A stretch of DNA of 24,869 bases. Origin: Treponema sp. (GTDB lineage Bacteria; Spirochaetota; Spirochaetia; Treponematales; Treponemataceae). The notes below the pieces were generated by a model. That model did not search any database and was not told the DNA's origin. It saw only the letters and a program-made list of their open reading frames with translations. The stretch spans positions 1 to 24,869 of the forward strand of contig JAFPCT010000070.1 in the NCBI GenBank assembly GCA_017390125.1. The letters run 5' to 3'. Below, one piece after another: positions 15,402-22,639 of this stretch. A program made the position numbers and the translations under genes. The first letter of the stretch is position 1. Every line of letters begins with the position of its first letter.

Positions 15402-16019
15402 CTAGAAATGGTACCGGGCAGAAACAGAAGCCTGCATGAACATTCCGTAATCTGAACTTGCACCGTCAGTAGTCGTATACCACTGAGGCAGGTAAAGCCA
15501 CTGTCCTGTAATACCTACAGACCAGCTTTCAACTATACGGTAAAAAGCACCAGCTTCGATTTTTCCTGCAAAACCAGGGAAATATTTTTTATTTGCACAT
15601 GTCTCAAAAGCAATTCCGGCAGTACCGAAAACAGGGAATTCAAAGTGCCATAGGGTAGGCTGAAGCATGAATCCTACTGTGACCGGAACAAAAGTAAGTA
15701 CGTTGCTTCCCAAAGTAGGATTGTATCCAGCCATAAGGTCACCGCCCAGTCCGAACCAGCCGTTCAAAAAGCGGAAATAACCAAGCTGTGCTGCACCACC
15801 TACATAAAGTGAATCGCCAAAATTAAGGGGGAAGTTAGGCATGAGTCCGATTTTTATGAACTGGTCGCCTTTTCCGTTAATTTTATAGTTGTCGTCTTCT
15901 CTTCGTACAATGTTCTCTTCGTTCTGACCCTCATCTGAATCAACTTCGTCTTCAGACTGAGCAAAAATCGGCATGGAAATTACAAAAAGTATGCCTAAAA
16001 GCGAAAGAATGCGTTTCAT
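15402..16019 (-). CDS. Small outer-membrane beta-barrel protein (OmpW-like)
   Basis: A 205-residue exported protein. The signal peptide is about residues 1-20, ending IFAQ. A strongly acidic stretch (about 22-45) follows, then alternating hydrophobic/polar strands rich in Gly and aromatics. The end is SARYHF, a C-terminal aromatic outer-membrane insertion signal. The size fits an eight-stranded barrel of the OmpW/OprG kind. A spirochaetal counterpart that comes to mind is T. pallidum TP0733, but I could not compare them. It has a good promoter (16058-16086, minus strand) and a GAGGAAAA ribosome site, and it heads a two-gene operon with the lipoprotein. Its promoter is superimposed on that of folD. 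Transport substrate unknown. Confidence 0.75.
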   Translation of the reverse strand: MKRILSLLGILFVISMPIFAQSEDEVDSDEGQNEENIVRREDDNYKINGKGDQFIKIGLMPNFPLNFGDSLYVGGAAQLGYFRFLNGWFGLGGDLMAGYNPTLGSNVLTFVPVTVGFMLQPTLWHFEFPVFGTAGIAFETCANKKYFPGFAGKIEAGAFYRIVESWSVGITGQWLYLPQWYTTTDGASSDYGMFMQASVSARYHF

Positions 16020-16053
16020 TTTTCCTCACATTTTCTTATAATGTCTACTCGAT

Positions 16054-16080
16054 AAAGACTATACATTTTTTTTAGTCTTT
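16054..16080. promoter_or_regulatory. Inverted repeat, candidate operator
   Basis: AAAGACTA (16054-16061) and TAGTCTTT (16073-16080) are a perfect 8-bp inverted repeat separated by 11 nt. The left arm overlaps the -10 of the minus-strand promoter and the -35 of the plus-strand promoter; the right arm lies in both spacers. It could bind a dimeric regulator or fold as RNA; no known regulator is implied. Confidence 0.45.
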
Positions 16081-16086
16081 TTACAA
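16058..16086 (-). promoter_or_regulatory. Promoter of the minus-strand outer-membrane operon
   Basis: On the minus strand: TTGTAA (16086-16081), 17-bp spacer, TATAGT (16063-16058). Predicted start is near 16051, about 32 nt before ATG 16019. Confidence 0.62.
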
Positions 16087-16087
16087 T
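16060..16087 (+). promoter_or_regulatory. Candidate promoter of the folD operon
   Basis: TATACA (16060-16065), 16-bp spacer, TACAAT (16082-16087). Predicted start is near 16094, giving a leader of about 25 nt, like other units here. A perfect TATAAT at 16037-16042 is an alternative but has no good -35. Confidence 0.45.
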
Positions 16088-16118
16088 TAAAAACAATCAT
16101 TCATTCAGAAGGTAACAG

Positions 16119-16991
16119 ATGAGCGCAACAATTATTGATGGAAAAGCAATAGCGGCACAGGTACGCGGAGAAGTAGCTGAAAAAGTTTCAGCATTGAAGG
16201 CAAAAGGAATCACTCCATGCCTTGCAGTAATTTTAGTAGGAGAAAATCCGGCAAGCGTCTCATATGTTACAGGAAAGCAGAAAGCTCTGGCAGAAGCAGG
16301 AATGGCTGACAGGAGCATGCACCTTCCGGAATCAACCACAGAAGAGGAGCTTCTTAAAATTATCGATGACCTGAACAAAGATTCCAGCGTACACGGAATT
16401 CTGGTTCAGCTTCCTCTTCCAAAGCATATTAATGAAGAAAAAGTTCTTCTTGCCATAAACCCTGAGAAGGACGTTGACGGATTCCATCCGGTAAACGTGG
16501 GAAATCTTGTAATCGGCAAAAAAGCCTTCCTTCCGTGCACGCCCCACGGAATCATAGTTCTGCTTGAAAAAATGGGCATTGAGACAAGCGGAAAGCACGC
16601 CGTTGTAATCGGACGGTCAAACATCGTAGGAAAACCGGTTTCCCTTCTCCTTGCACGAAAGGAAACAAACTGCACTGTAACAATCTGCCACACAGGCACA
16701 AAGGACATCGCCTCATTCACCCGTCAGGCGGACATCATTGTCGCAGCCAGCGGTCATCCTCACACAGTTACAAAAGACATGGTTAAGCCGGGAGCAGTTG
16801 TAATCGACGTAGGTGTAAACCGCATACCGGACAGCACTAAAAAATCCGGCTTCCGTCTTATAGGTGATACAGACTACGCAGACCTGCTGGAAACTGCATC
16901 ATTTATTACACCGGTTCCTGGTGGAGTTGGACCTATGACAATCGCTATGCTCATGTTCAACACCCTTGAAGCGGCAGAAAACACGCTGTAG
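16119..16991 (+). CDS. folD: Bifunctional methylenetetrahydrofolate dehydrogenase/cyclohydrolase
   Basis: Interconverts 5,10-methylene-, 5,10-methenyl- and 10-formyl-tetrahydrofolate in the cytoplasm, supplying one-carbon units for purines and formyl-methionine. The 290 residues are of normal length. Seen: the catalytic Tyr49 and Lys53 in SYVTGK, Gln97 in VQLPLP, DVDGFHP (118-124), PCTPHG (139-144), the NADP-fold segment GRSNIVGKP (165-173), and PVPGGVGPMT near the end. All catalytic positions are kept. GAAGG stands before ATG. It is the first gene of a tight operon and is divergent from the outer-membrane pair; folE2, another folate gene, follows 9 nt later. Confidence 0.96.
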   Translation: MSATIIDGKAIAAQVRGEVAEKVSALKAKGITPCLAVILVGENPASVSYVTGKQKALAEAGMADRSMHLPESTTEEELLKIIDDLNKDSSVHGILVQLPLPKHINEEKVLLAINPEKDVDGFHPVNVGNLVIGKKAFLPCTPHGIIVLLEKMGIETSGKHAVVIGRSNIVGKPVSLLLARKETNCTVTICHTGTKDIASFTRQADIIVAASGHPHTVTKDMVKPGAVVIDVGVNRIPDSTKKSGFRLIGDTDYADLLETASFITPVPGGVGPMTIAMLMFNTLEAAENTL

Positions 16992-17000
16992 GTTTCCGCC

Positions 17001-17786
17001 ATGCTAGACATCCAGAATGAACAGGATACCCGCAAGGTTCCGCTGCAAAAAGTCGGCGTAAAAGGCGTTAAGTATCCTGTCACTGTTTTAGACAAAGAAA
17101 ACAAGACTCAGAGCACCACCGCAACGGTAAATCTTTTTGTGAACCTGCCCCATCATTTCAAGGGAACTCACATGAGCCGTTTCATTGAGATATTCCACAA
17201 GCATCACAAAGACATCTCCATGCACCATTTTTTGGACATGCTTGAGGAAATCCGGGGCAAGCTTGACGCCCAGGAAGCATTCGGTGAAATGCAGTTTCCT
17301 TTTTTCATGGAAAAAGCTGCCCCCGTCAGCGGCGAGAAGGCAATAATGAGCTACACCTGCACTTACGAAGGAAAAGTATGTCAGGATGAGAAACAGTTTT
17401 TCATTTCCGTTGAAGTACCTGTCACAACTGTATGTCCGTGCTCAAAGGCAATAAGCGAATTTGGAGCACATAATCAGAGGGGCACAGTACGAGTAAAGCT
17501 GCTTTATTCCGGATTTTTCTGGATCGAAGACCTTATCAGCATGATTGAAAGCTGCGCCTCAAACGGTCTTTATTCACTCCTGAAGCGGAAAGACGAAAAA
17601 TACGTTACCGAGCATGCCTACGAAAATCCTCGGTTTGTAGAGGATGTAGTCCGGGAAGTATACCTGGGACTTAAAAATTTTGACATTGAAAAACCTTTCA
17701 AGTGGTTCAGCGTGGAATGTGAGAACGAAGAATCAATTCACAACCACAACGCATACGCATATACAGAATTCACAGGAGAAATATGA
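17001..17786 (+). CDS. folE2: GTP cyclohydrolase IB (FolE2 type)
   Basis: Converts GTP to dihydroneopterin triphosphate, the first step of folate synthesis (and of queuosine in some organisms). It belongs to the COG1469/MptA-like class rather than the FolE class. The 261 residues carry the class marks: KVGVKGVKYP (17-26), KGTHMSR (54-60), TTVCPCSKAIS (142-152) with the metal/active-site Cys145, GAHNQRG (155-161), and EESIHNHNAY (243-252) with the Glu and His ligands. This class accepts Mn and other metals and does not need zinc in the way FolE does. Only a weak ribosome site is visible, with folD 9 nt upstream. The stop overlaps miaB (ATGA), so coupling is likely. The pairing with folD supports folate as the product. 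Confidence 0.93.
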   Translation: MLDIQNEQDTRKVPLQKVGVKGVKYPVTVLDKENKTQSTTATVNLFVNLPHHFKGTHMSRFIEIFHKHHKDISMHHFLDMLEEIRGKLDAQEAFGEMQFPFFMEKAAPVSGEKAIMSYTCTYEGKVCQDEKQFFISVEVPVTTVCPCSKAISEFGAHNQRGTVRVKLLYSGFFWIEDLISMIESCASNGLYSLLKRKDEKYVTEHAYENPRFVEDVVREVYLGLKNFDIEKPFKWFSVECENEESIHNHNAYAYTEFTGEI

Positions 17787-19186
17787 AATATTTTTTCGAA
17801 ACTTACGGATGCCAGATGAACATTGCGGAATCTGCCGCAGTTGAGCAGCTTCTCATTTCCCGGGGATGGGAAAAAGCATATTCACCGGAAATTGCGGACA
17901 TGGCAATAATCAACACCTGTTCAGTGAGGGCTTCTGCAGAAAACCGCATTTTCGGCCGGCTCGGCTATTTTACAGGACTTAAGGCTGTACGCAACAAAGA
18001 TGAGACTGCCAAATACAAATTCTTTGAGAAGGCTACAAAACTGGTTCAGGACGGACCGGTTCCTCTTACAGTTGTCGTAATGGGCTGTATGGCCGAACGC
18101 CTGCTGGATTCCCTTAAAAAAGACTGGCCCTGCATTGATTACGTTGTTGGAACATACGCAAAGCATCACTTCGGAGAAATCATTTCCGCTGTTGAGGACA
18201 AGAAAGATGCGGTTCCTGTTGATGACACTGAAAAATATAAATTTGCACCACTTTCATACGAACAGGGATCGAAATCAACTTTTGTTCCTATCATGAACGG
18301 CTGCAACAATTTCTGCACTTACTGCATCGTTCCGTACGTCCGGGGAAGGGAGATAAGCCGTCCTGTAGAAGAAATTCTTCAGGAACTGGACACACTTTCA
18401 CGCTATCACGTTCTGGACATAACTCTTCTCGGTCAGAACGTAAACAGCTACAAATCTGAATACAACGGAAAGCCGGTTTCATTCGCAGAACTTCTGCAGA
18501 TAATTGTGGATCATCTTAAAGAAATCAAATCTTCAATCGGCTGGGTAAGATTCCTTTCAAGCCATCCGAAAGATTTCAGCGATGAATTAATAGAAGTAAT
18601 TGCAAAAAATGACCTTATATGCCATCACATCGCCCTTCCGGTTCAGCACGGCTCAAGCTCTGTCCTGAAGGCAATGAACAGACGCTATACCAGGGAACAT
18701 TACCTTGAGCTTGTAAAAAAAATCAAGGCTGCCATTCCGGACGTTTCGCTTACAACAGACATCATGATGGGATTCCCTACGGAAACAGAAGAAGACGTGG
18801 AGCTTACCCTTGACCTTATGAATCAGGTACGTTTTGAAAGCGCCTGCATGTACTATTATAATCCTCGAGAAGGCACGCCTGCCGCAAAAATGGAACAGAT
18901 TCCGGAAAACATCAGGAAGGAGCGTCTTCAGAGGGTAATCGACCTGCAGCTGATTCATACTGACGAGCAGATGAAAAAACGTGTCGGCCAGAAAGTAAAA
19001 GTGCTTGTTGAGGGCGTCTCAAGGGACAGCCAGGAAGAACTTCTGGGAAAGACCGCCCAGGACGAGAAAGTAACATTCAAAGCAGATAAATCTTTGATTG
19101 GAAAATTTTTATATGTTACAATAGAATCATTAAACGGACATACATTTAAAGGGCAAGTTTGTGAAACAAACTTGCAGGGATGTTAG
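17783..19186 (+). CDS. miaB: tRNA-2-methylthio-N6-dimethylallyladenosine synthase
   Basis: Radical-SAM methylthiotransferase that adds a methylthio group to i6A37 of tRNAs. The order is as expected for the family. The N-terminal UPF0004 domain holds Cys10 (ETYGCQMN), Cys46 (NTCSVR) and Cys102 (MGCMAER), which bind the auxiliary cluster. The radical-SAM site is CNNFCTYC (174-181), followed by VPYVRGREISRP. A C-terminal TRAM domain covers about 395-462. The ETYGCQMN start and GREISR sequence favour MiaB over RimO or MtaB. Between Cys46 and Cys102 there is a lysine-rich insertion (about residues 66-92) longer than in the E. coli enzyme. The start overlaps the folE2 stop. Confidence 0.94.
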   Translation: MKYFFETYGCQMNIAESAAVEQLLISRGWEKAYSPEIADMAIINTCSVRASAENRIFGRLGYFTGLKAVRNKDETAKYKFFEKATKLVQDGPVPLTVVVMGCMAERLLDSLKKDWPCIDYVVGTYAKHHFGEIISAVEDKKDAVPVDDTEKYKFAPLSYEQGSKSTFVPIMNGCNNFCTYCIVPYVRGREISRPVEEILQELDTLSRYHVLDITLLGQNVNSYKSEYNGKPVSFAELLQIIVDHLKEIKSSIGWVRFLSSHPKDFSDELIEVIAKNDLICHHIALPVQHGSSSVLKAMNRRYTREHYLELVKKIKAAIPDVSLTTDIMMGFPTETEEDVELTLDLMNQVRFESACMYYYNPREGTPAAKMEQIPENIRKERLQRVIDLQLIHTDEQMKKRVGQKVKVLVEGVSRDSQEELLGKTAQDEKVTFKADKSLIGKFLYVTIESLNGHTFKGQVCETNLQGC

Positions 19187-19194
19187 AGGGTAAT

Positions 19195-19545
19195 ATGGTT
19201 ATAAGACTTTTAGGAACTATTGCAGGATTTGTCATCCTTGCGTCTTTCGTAGGATTCAATCTGGACAACAAGTGCAATGTAAGCCTGATTTTCAAGACTT
19301 TTGAAAATGTACCGGTTTTCATAACAATAATGATTTCATTTTCGGCAGGACTTCTCTTCACCCTGCCTTTTGCCCTTACTCACAGAGTGAAGAAGGCAAA
19401 AAAAGAAAAGCAAAATAACGTTCCTGCAGCCGTAAAGGACAAAAAGGAAAAAAACGACAAAAAAGAGAAAGCGGAAAACATCGCTGAAAATAAACACGAA
19501 GAAAACACTCAGACCACTGAACTGGAAACAGGAAGTCCCGTATGA
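19195..19545 (+). CDS. Small membrane protein with LapA-like (DUF1049) domain
   Basis: A 116-residue protein with two transmembrane segments (about 3-23 and 40-60). The spacing and the N-x-x-x-V-x-L-x-F pattern between them are typical of the LapA/DUF1049 family. A highly charged Lys/Glu-rich cytoplasmic tail follows. The family is linked with lipopolysaccharide assembly in Proteobacteria, but the role in spirochaetes is unknown. I place the start at ATG 19195 because GAGGG (19186-19190) stands 4-5 nt before it. An upstream in-frame ATG at 19180 has its only purine-rich sequence touching the codon and would overlap the miaB stop. The 3' end overlaps the next gene (ATGA). Confidence 0.65.
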   Translation: MVIRLLGTIAGFVILASFVGFNLDNKCNVSLIFKTFENVPVFITIMISFSAGLLFTLPFALTHRVKKAKKEKQNNVPAAVKDKKEKNDKKEKAENIAENKHEENTQTTELETGSPV

Positions 19546-20573
19546 AAAAAATCACTGCATTTGTAATGGCCGCTCTCTTCAGTTCCTTTGCGCTTCATGC
19601 AGAGGAACTTACGGCGAAGCAACTTTCTGAGAATGCTGTTGCAAAAAAATCTCCTGAAAAAGCCATTGAATATTTAAATTCCCAGATAGGAACCATGACT
19701 GTTCCTGCAGAAAAACGCGCGGCATACGCTTTTCTGGCTTCCGTTCAGGAAAACATTGCCCGCTATTCAGATGCCCAAAAATCCTATGCGGCGGCAGCAA
19801 GCATTGCCGGAGGAAATGCAGAAGGAATGCCTAAAAAATCTTCTGAACGGCTTGTACTGGACGCAATACGCTGCGCGCTTTCAGAAGGAGACTGGGAAAA
19901 TGCAGAAAACTATCTGAATTCTGCCGTAAGGAATTCAAAAAATCCTGAAATTCAGGCTCAGATAAAGCTTTACGAGCAGTGGTCTGCACTCTGCAAGGCA
20001 GAATCCCAGAATGATCTGATTGAACCTGTAGCAATGCTCAAAGCTTACCTTCAGATTCCTTCGCTGGAACCTGTAAAAAGACAGATTCTCCTTACCTTGT
20101 GGTTCCTTACAGGCGAAAAAGAATACAGCGCATCCCTTTCAAAGGAATACCCGAAATCAGCTGAATGCGAAATCATAAACGGAAACGTGCAGCTTTATCC
20201 GGCTCCTTTCTGGTACTTTACTCCGCGAAAACAGCCGGCAAAATCTGCGGACAATAAAATCGTCGTAGAAAAAGTTTCTGCAGTAAACAAAGAAGAAGTC
20301 TTCGCTGCCCCGGAAGCAAAAAAAGATGAATCAGCGCCGGCACCTGCAAAAGAAGAAAAACCGAAAAAACATCAGCTCGGACTTTTCCGCGACAAGTCAA
20401 ATGCGCAGAATTTTGTAAGCCAGCTTAACGACAAGGGATTCACCGCCTACATTCAGGAAGAAACACGAAACAGCGGAACCGTCTACTATTCGGTAGTGAT
20501 AGATGAAAACGCCGCCGGAAACATGAGCGACAAAATCCGCTCTGCCGGATTTGAGTGCTACCCGGTTTTCTAA
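19542..20573 (+). CDS. Exported protein with helical repeats and C-terminal SPOR domain
   Basis: A 343-residue protein. The signal peptide spans residues 1 to about 20, with likely cleavage after LHA. An alpha-helical region (about 22-190) follows, whose spacing of Ala, Tyr and Leu resembles tetratricopeptide repeats (for example the AYAFLASVQENIARYSDAQK stretch). Then a Lys/Ala/Glu/Pro linker (about 225-275) and a SPOR domain (about 276-343: LGLFRDKSNAQNFVSQL to the end). It lies in the periplasm or is attached to the wall; SPOR suggests binding to denuded peptidoglycan. It has no lipobox. The start overlaps the LapA-like gene by 4 nt, and it is the last gene of the folD operon. It is the second SPOR protein of the window and differs from the first in being secreted rather than anchored. 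Confidence 0.78.
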   Translation: MKKITAFVMAALFSSFALHAEELTAKQLSENAVAKKSPEKAIEYLNSQIGTMTVPAEKRAAYAFLASVQENIARYSDAQKSYAAAASIAGGNAEGMPKKSSERLVLDAIRCALSEGDWENAENYLNSAVRNSKNPEIQAQIKLYEQWSALCKAESQNDLIEPVAMLKAYLQIPSLEPVKRQILLTLWFLTGEKEYSASLSKEYPKSAECEIINGNVQLYPAPFWYFTPRKQPAKSADNKIVVEKVSAVNKEEVFAAPEAKKDESAPAPAKEEKPKKHQLGLFRDKSNAQNFVSQLNDKGFTAYIQEETRNSGTVYYSVVIDENAAGNMSDKIRSAGFECYPVF

Positions 20574-20628
20574 AAGCAGAGCGGCAAGTATATATGTTCC
20601 TTTGCCATGATTCCGCGCTTTTTTCCTA

Positions 20629-20657
20629 TTTTCACAACGCAAAAATAAAGTTATATT
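20629..20657 (+). promoter_or_regulatory. Candidate promoter of argC
   Basis: TTTTCA (20629-20634), 17-bp spacer, TATATT (20652-20657). An alternative reading is TTCACA (20631-20636) with TATTTT (20654-20659), also 17 bp apart. Predicted start is near 20664. The 102-nt gap otherwise shows no terminator or operator I can support. Confidence 0.4.
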
Positions 20658-20675
20658 TTTACCTGCGAGGTTTTT

Positions 20676-21623
20676 ATGGCAGTAAAAGTATTTATAGATG
20701 GAAAAGAAGGAACTACAGGTCTTAAGATTTTTGAGCGTTTTGCAAAAAGAAATGACCTTGAGATTCTCCAGATCGATGAAGAAAAGCGAAAGGATCCTGT
20801 TGAAAAGGCAAAAATGATAAACGCTTCGGACTACACGTTCCTGTGTCTTCCGGATGCAGCGGCCATTGAATCAGCAGAATTGTGCACAAATCCAAATACA
20901 GTAATTATTGACGCTTCTACTGCCCACAGAACAAACCCTGACTGGGCATACGGTTTCCCGGAACTGGACAAAAGTTTCAGGGAAAAGATCCAGACTTCAA
21001 AGCGCATTGCAGTTCCAGGGTGCTACGCTTCCGGTTTCATCTCCCTCGGTTATCCCCTTGTAAAAAGCGGAATTCTTCCGAAAGATTACCCGGTTGTAAT
21101 CCACGCTGTTTCCGGCTATTCAGGAGCAGGAAAAAAAGCAATCGCTCAGTACGAAGCTGAAGGCCGAAATCCGGAGCTGGATTCTCCGAGGCTTTATGCC
21201 CTTACTCAGGCCCACAAACACCTTCCTGAAATGAAAAAAATTACAGGTCTTGAATACGAACCTGTCTTCAATCCTTATGTATGCGACTACTTCCAGGGAA
21301 TGACCGTAACTGTCGGACTTCATGCACGAATGCTCGGAAAGAAAGTTACTGCCCATGACGTATGGGAGATGATGCAGGAACACTACAAGGATTCTCATTT
21401 CGTTCAGGTAGCCGGCTTTATGGGAGAAGGAACCCTTACTGAACAGTTCATTCCGGCAAACACACTTGCAGGAACAAACAACATGCAGATTTTCGTATAC
21501 GGAAACGATGACAGGATCATGCTTACAAGCCGCTTTGACAACCTTGGAAAAGGTGCAAGCGGTGCGGCAGTTCAGTGCTTCAACATAAGCCTTGGAATCG
21601 ACGAAGGATTTTCTCTGGAATAG
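20676..21623 (+). CDS. argC: N-acetyl-gamma-glutamyl-phosphate reductase, type 2
   Basis: Third step of arginine synthesis: NADPH-dependent reduction of N-acetylglutamyl phosphate to the semialdehyde. The 315-residue length and the opening KVFIDGKEGTTGLKI mark the short type-2 class (the E. coli type has about 334). The active-site cysteine is Cys116 in VPGCYASG, and the catalytic histidine is in AHKHLPEM (179-186). DASTAHR (79-85) and GYSGAGKK (147-154) also fit. GAGG (20667-20670) precedes ATG by 5 nt. No other arginine gene is near, so the pathway must be completed elsewhere. A barrel-like protein gene follows after 36 nt. Confidence 0.93.
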   Translation: MAVKVFIDGKEGTTGLKIFERFAKRNDLEILQIDEEKRKDPVEKAKMINASDYTFLCLPDAAAIESAELCTNPNTVIIDASTAHRTNPDWAYGFPELDKSFREKIQTSKRIAVPGCYASGFISLGYPLVKSGILPKDYPVVIHAVSGYSGAGKKAIAQYEAEGRNPELDSPRLYALTQAHKHLPEMKKITGLEYEPVFNPYVCDYFQGMTVTVGLHARMLGKKVTAHDVWEMMQEHYKDSHFVQVAGFMGEGTLTEQFIPANTLAGTNNMQIFVYGNDDRIMLTSRFDNLGKGASGAAVQCFNISLGIDEGFSLE

Positions 21624-21659
21624 AGCTGCTCAAAAATCCGCAGAAGAAGGAGAAAAGGT

Positions 21660-22523
21660 TTGAAACGCAACATTGTATTTCTCACATCCATGCTTTTCCT
21701 TTTGCCTCTCTTCTCTTTTGCACAGACCGATACAACAGAGACGGAAATTCCAGAACCTGAGCAGGAAACCCCTGTTCAGGAAGACCAGCCGGCTGAAAAA
21801 AAACAGGGAATAAAAATACGGGAAGACATCCTTGACAATCCAGAGGATCCGGACAAGGAACTTTTCCCGAACATTCCGAACCCGTTCTATGAAAAGGGCG
21901 CCGATACTTCCTACGATGAGGAACCAATCACTTTTTTCGGGTTAAACGCTCGCTGGCTTTCCGACAAGCTTCCTAACCACGCCCTTACCCACATTTTTTC
22001 ATTCGACTTAGGGTATACCCTCACAGGCTGGCAGAAAAACGGCTGGGGTCTGGGCATGAACTACGAGCAGAAAATCTGGCGATATTTTTCACTGAAGAGC
22101 CAGCTTGGAACAACATTCATGCAGATTTCCAACATTTCCAGCTGGTGCACAGGTATACGAAGCGACATCAGCCTGTTCTGCTACCCTTTCGGCAAAGGAC
22201 TTGAATGGCTTTACACCGGATGCGGATTCGGAGCAGATTTTCTTTTCTATGACAAGGACTACGTTCCAAACGACATTATCCTGTGCGTAACCCCCACAAT
22301 CGGCTGGAAACAGATTTATTTCAAAAAATTCATGACAGACATAAACATAGGCTACCGCTTTATAATCGACAACACTGCAAACTATGAGGACAACGAAGAC
22401 CTGATCAGCTCCGGCATACAGGTGGGATTCAACGTCAAAATATTCTGGCGGGAAATACTCAGGTCATTGGTGGACCGCCGCATAAGGAAAGAAGAGAAGC
22501 GCAGAAAATCCCTCAAAAACTGA
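21660..22523 (+). CDS. Exported protein, probably an outer-membrane barrel, function unknown
   Basis: I do not recognise this 287-residue protein. It begins with a signal peptide (KRN, hydrophobic core, cleavage about FAQ at residue 22). A Glu/Pro/Thr-rich acidic linker (about 22-75) follows. The rest (about 90-275) has alternating strands rich in aromatics and glycine, such as YTLTGWQKNGWGLGMNYEQK, and a strongly basic end (RRIRKEEKRRKSLKN). A barrel or beta-sandwich at the outer membrane is likely. The basic tail after the last strand is unlike a standard outer-membrane insertion signal, so a periplasmic location is possible. The start is TTG 21660, with AAGGAG (21647-21652) eight nt upstream. 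It lies 36 nt after argC and is probably co-transcribed, without an obvious functional link. Confidence 0.68.
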   Translation: MKRNIVFLTSMLFLLPLFSFAQTDTTETEIPEPEQETPVQEDQPAEKKQGIKIREDILDNPEDPDKELFPNIPNPFYEKGADTSYDEEPITFFGLNARWLSDKLPNHALTHIFSFDLGYTLTGWQKNGWGLGMNYEQKIWRYFSLKSQLGTTFMQISNISSWCTGIRSDISLFCYPFGKGLEWLYTGCGFGADFLFYDKDYVPNDIILCVTPTIGWKQIYFKKFMTDINIGYRFIIDNTANYEDNEDLISSGIQVGFNVKIFWREILRSLVDRRIRKEEKRRKSLKN

Positions 22524-22558
22524 CATCCAGAAAATTCAAGTGAAATTCAGTTTTTTTT
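22516..22558 (+). terminator. Weak candidate terminator before the trp unit
   Basis: AAAACTGA (22516-22523) can pair with TCAGTTTT (22547-22554), with a 23-nt loop, followed by a run of eight T in all (22551-22558). The A/T-rich stem and long loop make it a poor hairpin; the T-run is the better evidence. Confidence 0.3.
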
Positions 22559-22560
22559 AT

Positions 22561-22580
22561 TGTTTCTATTGACAGTAACA
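22561..22580 (+). promoter_or_regulatory. Candidate trp operator O1, over the -35 element
   Basis: A 20-bp imperfect palindrome (left arm TGTTTCT, right arm AGTAACA) matching the perfect palindrome O2 at 16 of 20 positions. It contains the first bases of, and overlaps, the TTGACA -35 element, so a bound dimer would block RNA polymerase. Confidence 0.6.
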
Positions 22581-22597
22581 TAAACCTGCTGTATATT
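22569..22597 (+). promoter_or_regulatory. Promoter of the trpE-trpGD unit
   Basis: A perfect TTGACA (22569-22574), 17-bp spacer, TATATT (22592-22597). Predicted start is near 22604, about 36 nt before the trpE ATG. The short leader leaves no room for a Trp-rich leader peptide and attenuator. Confidence 0.75.
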
Positions 22598-22607
22598 TTA
22601 TTCACAA

Positions 22608-22627
22608 TGTTACTATACATAGTAACA
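22608..22627 (+). promoter_or_regulatory. Candidate trp operator O2, just past the transcription start
   Basis: A perfect 8-bp inverted repeat TGTTACTA / TAGTAACA around TACA. It starts 47 bp after O1, which is about 4.5 helical turns. In length and in its central CTA/TAG steps it recalls TrpR operators (CTAGTTAACTAG core), but it is not the same sequence. Confidence 0.65.
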
Positions 22628-22628
22628 C

Positions 22629-22634
22629 AGGAGG
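22629..22634 (+). promoter_or_regulatory. Ribosome binding site that fixes the trpE start
   Basis: AGGAGG, 5 nt before ATG 22640. An upstream in-frame ATG at 22607 falls at the predicted transcription start and overlaps the palindrome, and it has no ribosome site, so 22640 is the real start. Confidence 0.85.
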
Positions 22635-22639
22635 CGACC

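Noticed and set aside
19180..19194. ATG 19180 as start of the LapA-like gene
   Set aside because: Its only purine-rich sequence touches the codon; GAGGG serves ATG 19195. Not fully excluded.
22607..22639. ATG 22607 as start of trpE, adding 11 residues
   Set aside because: It lies at the predicted transcription start, overlaps the palindrome and has no ribosome site; AGGAGG serves ATG 22640.
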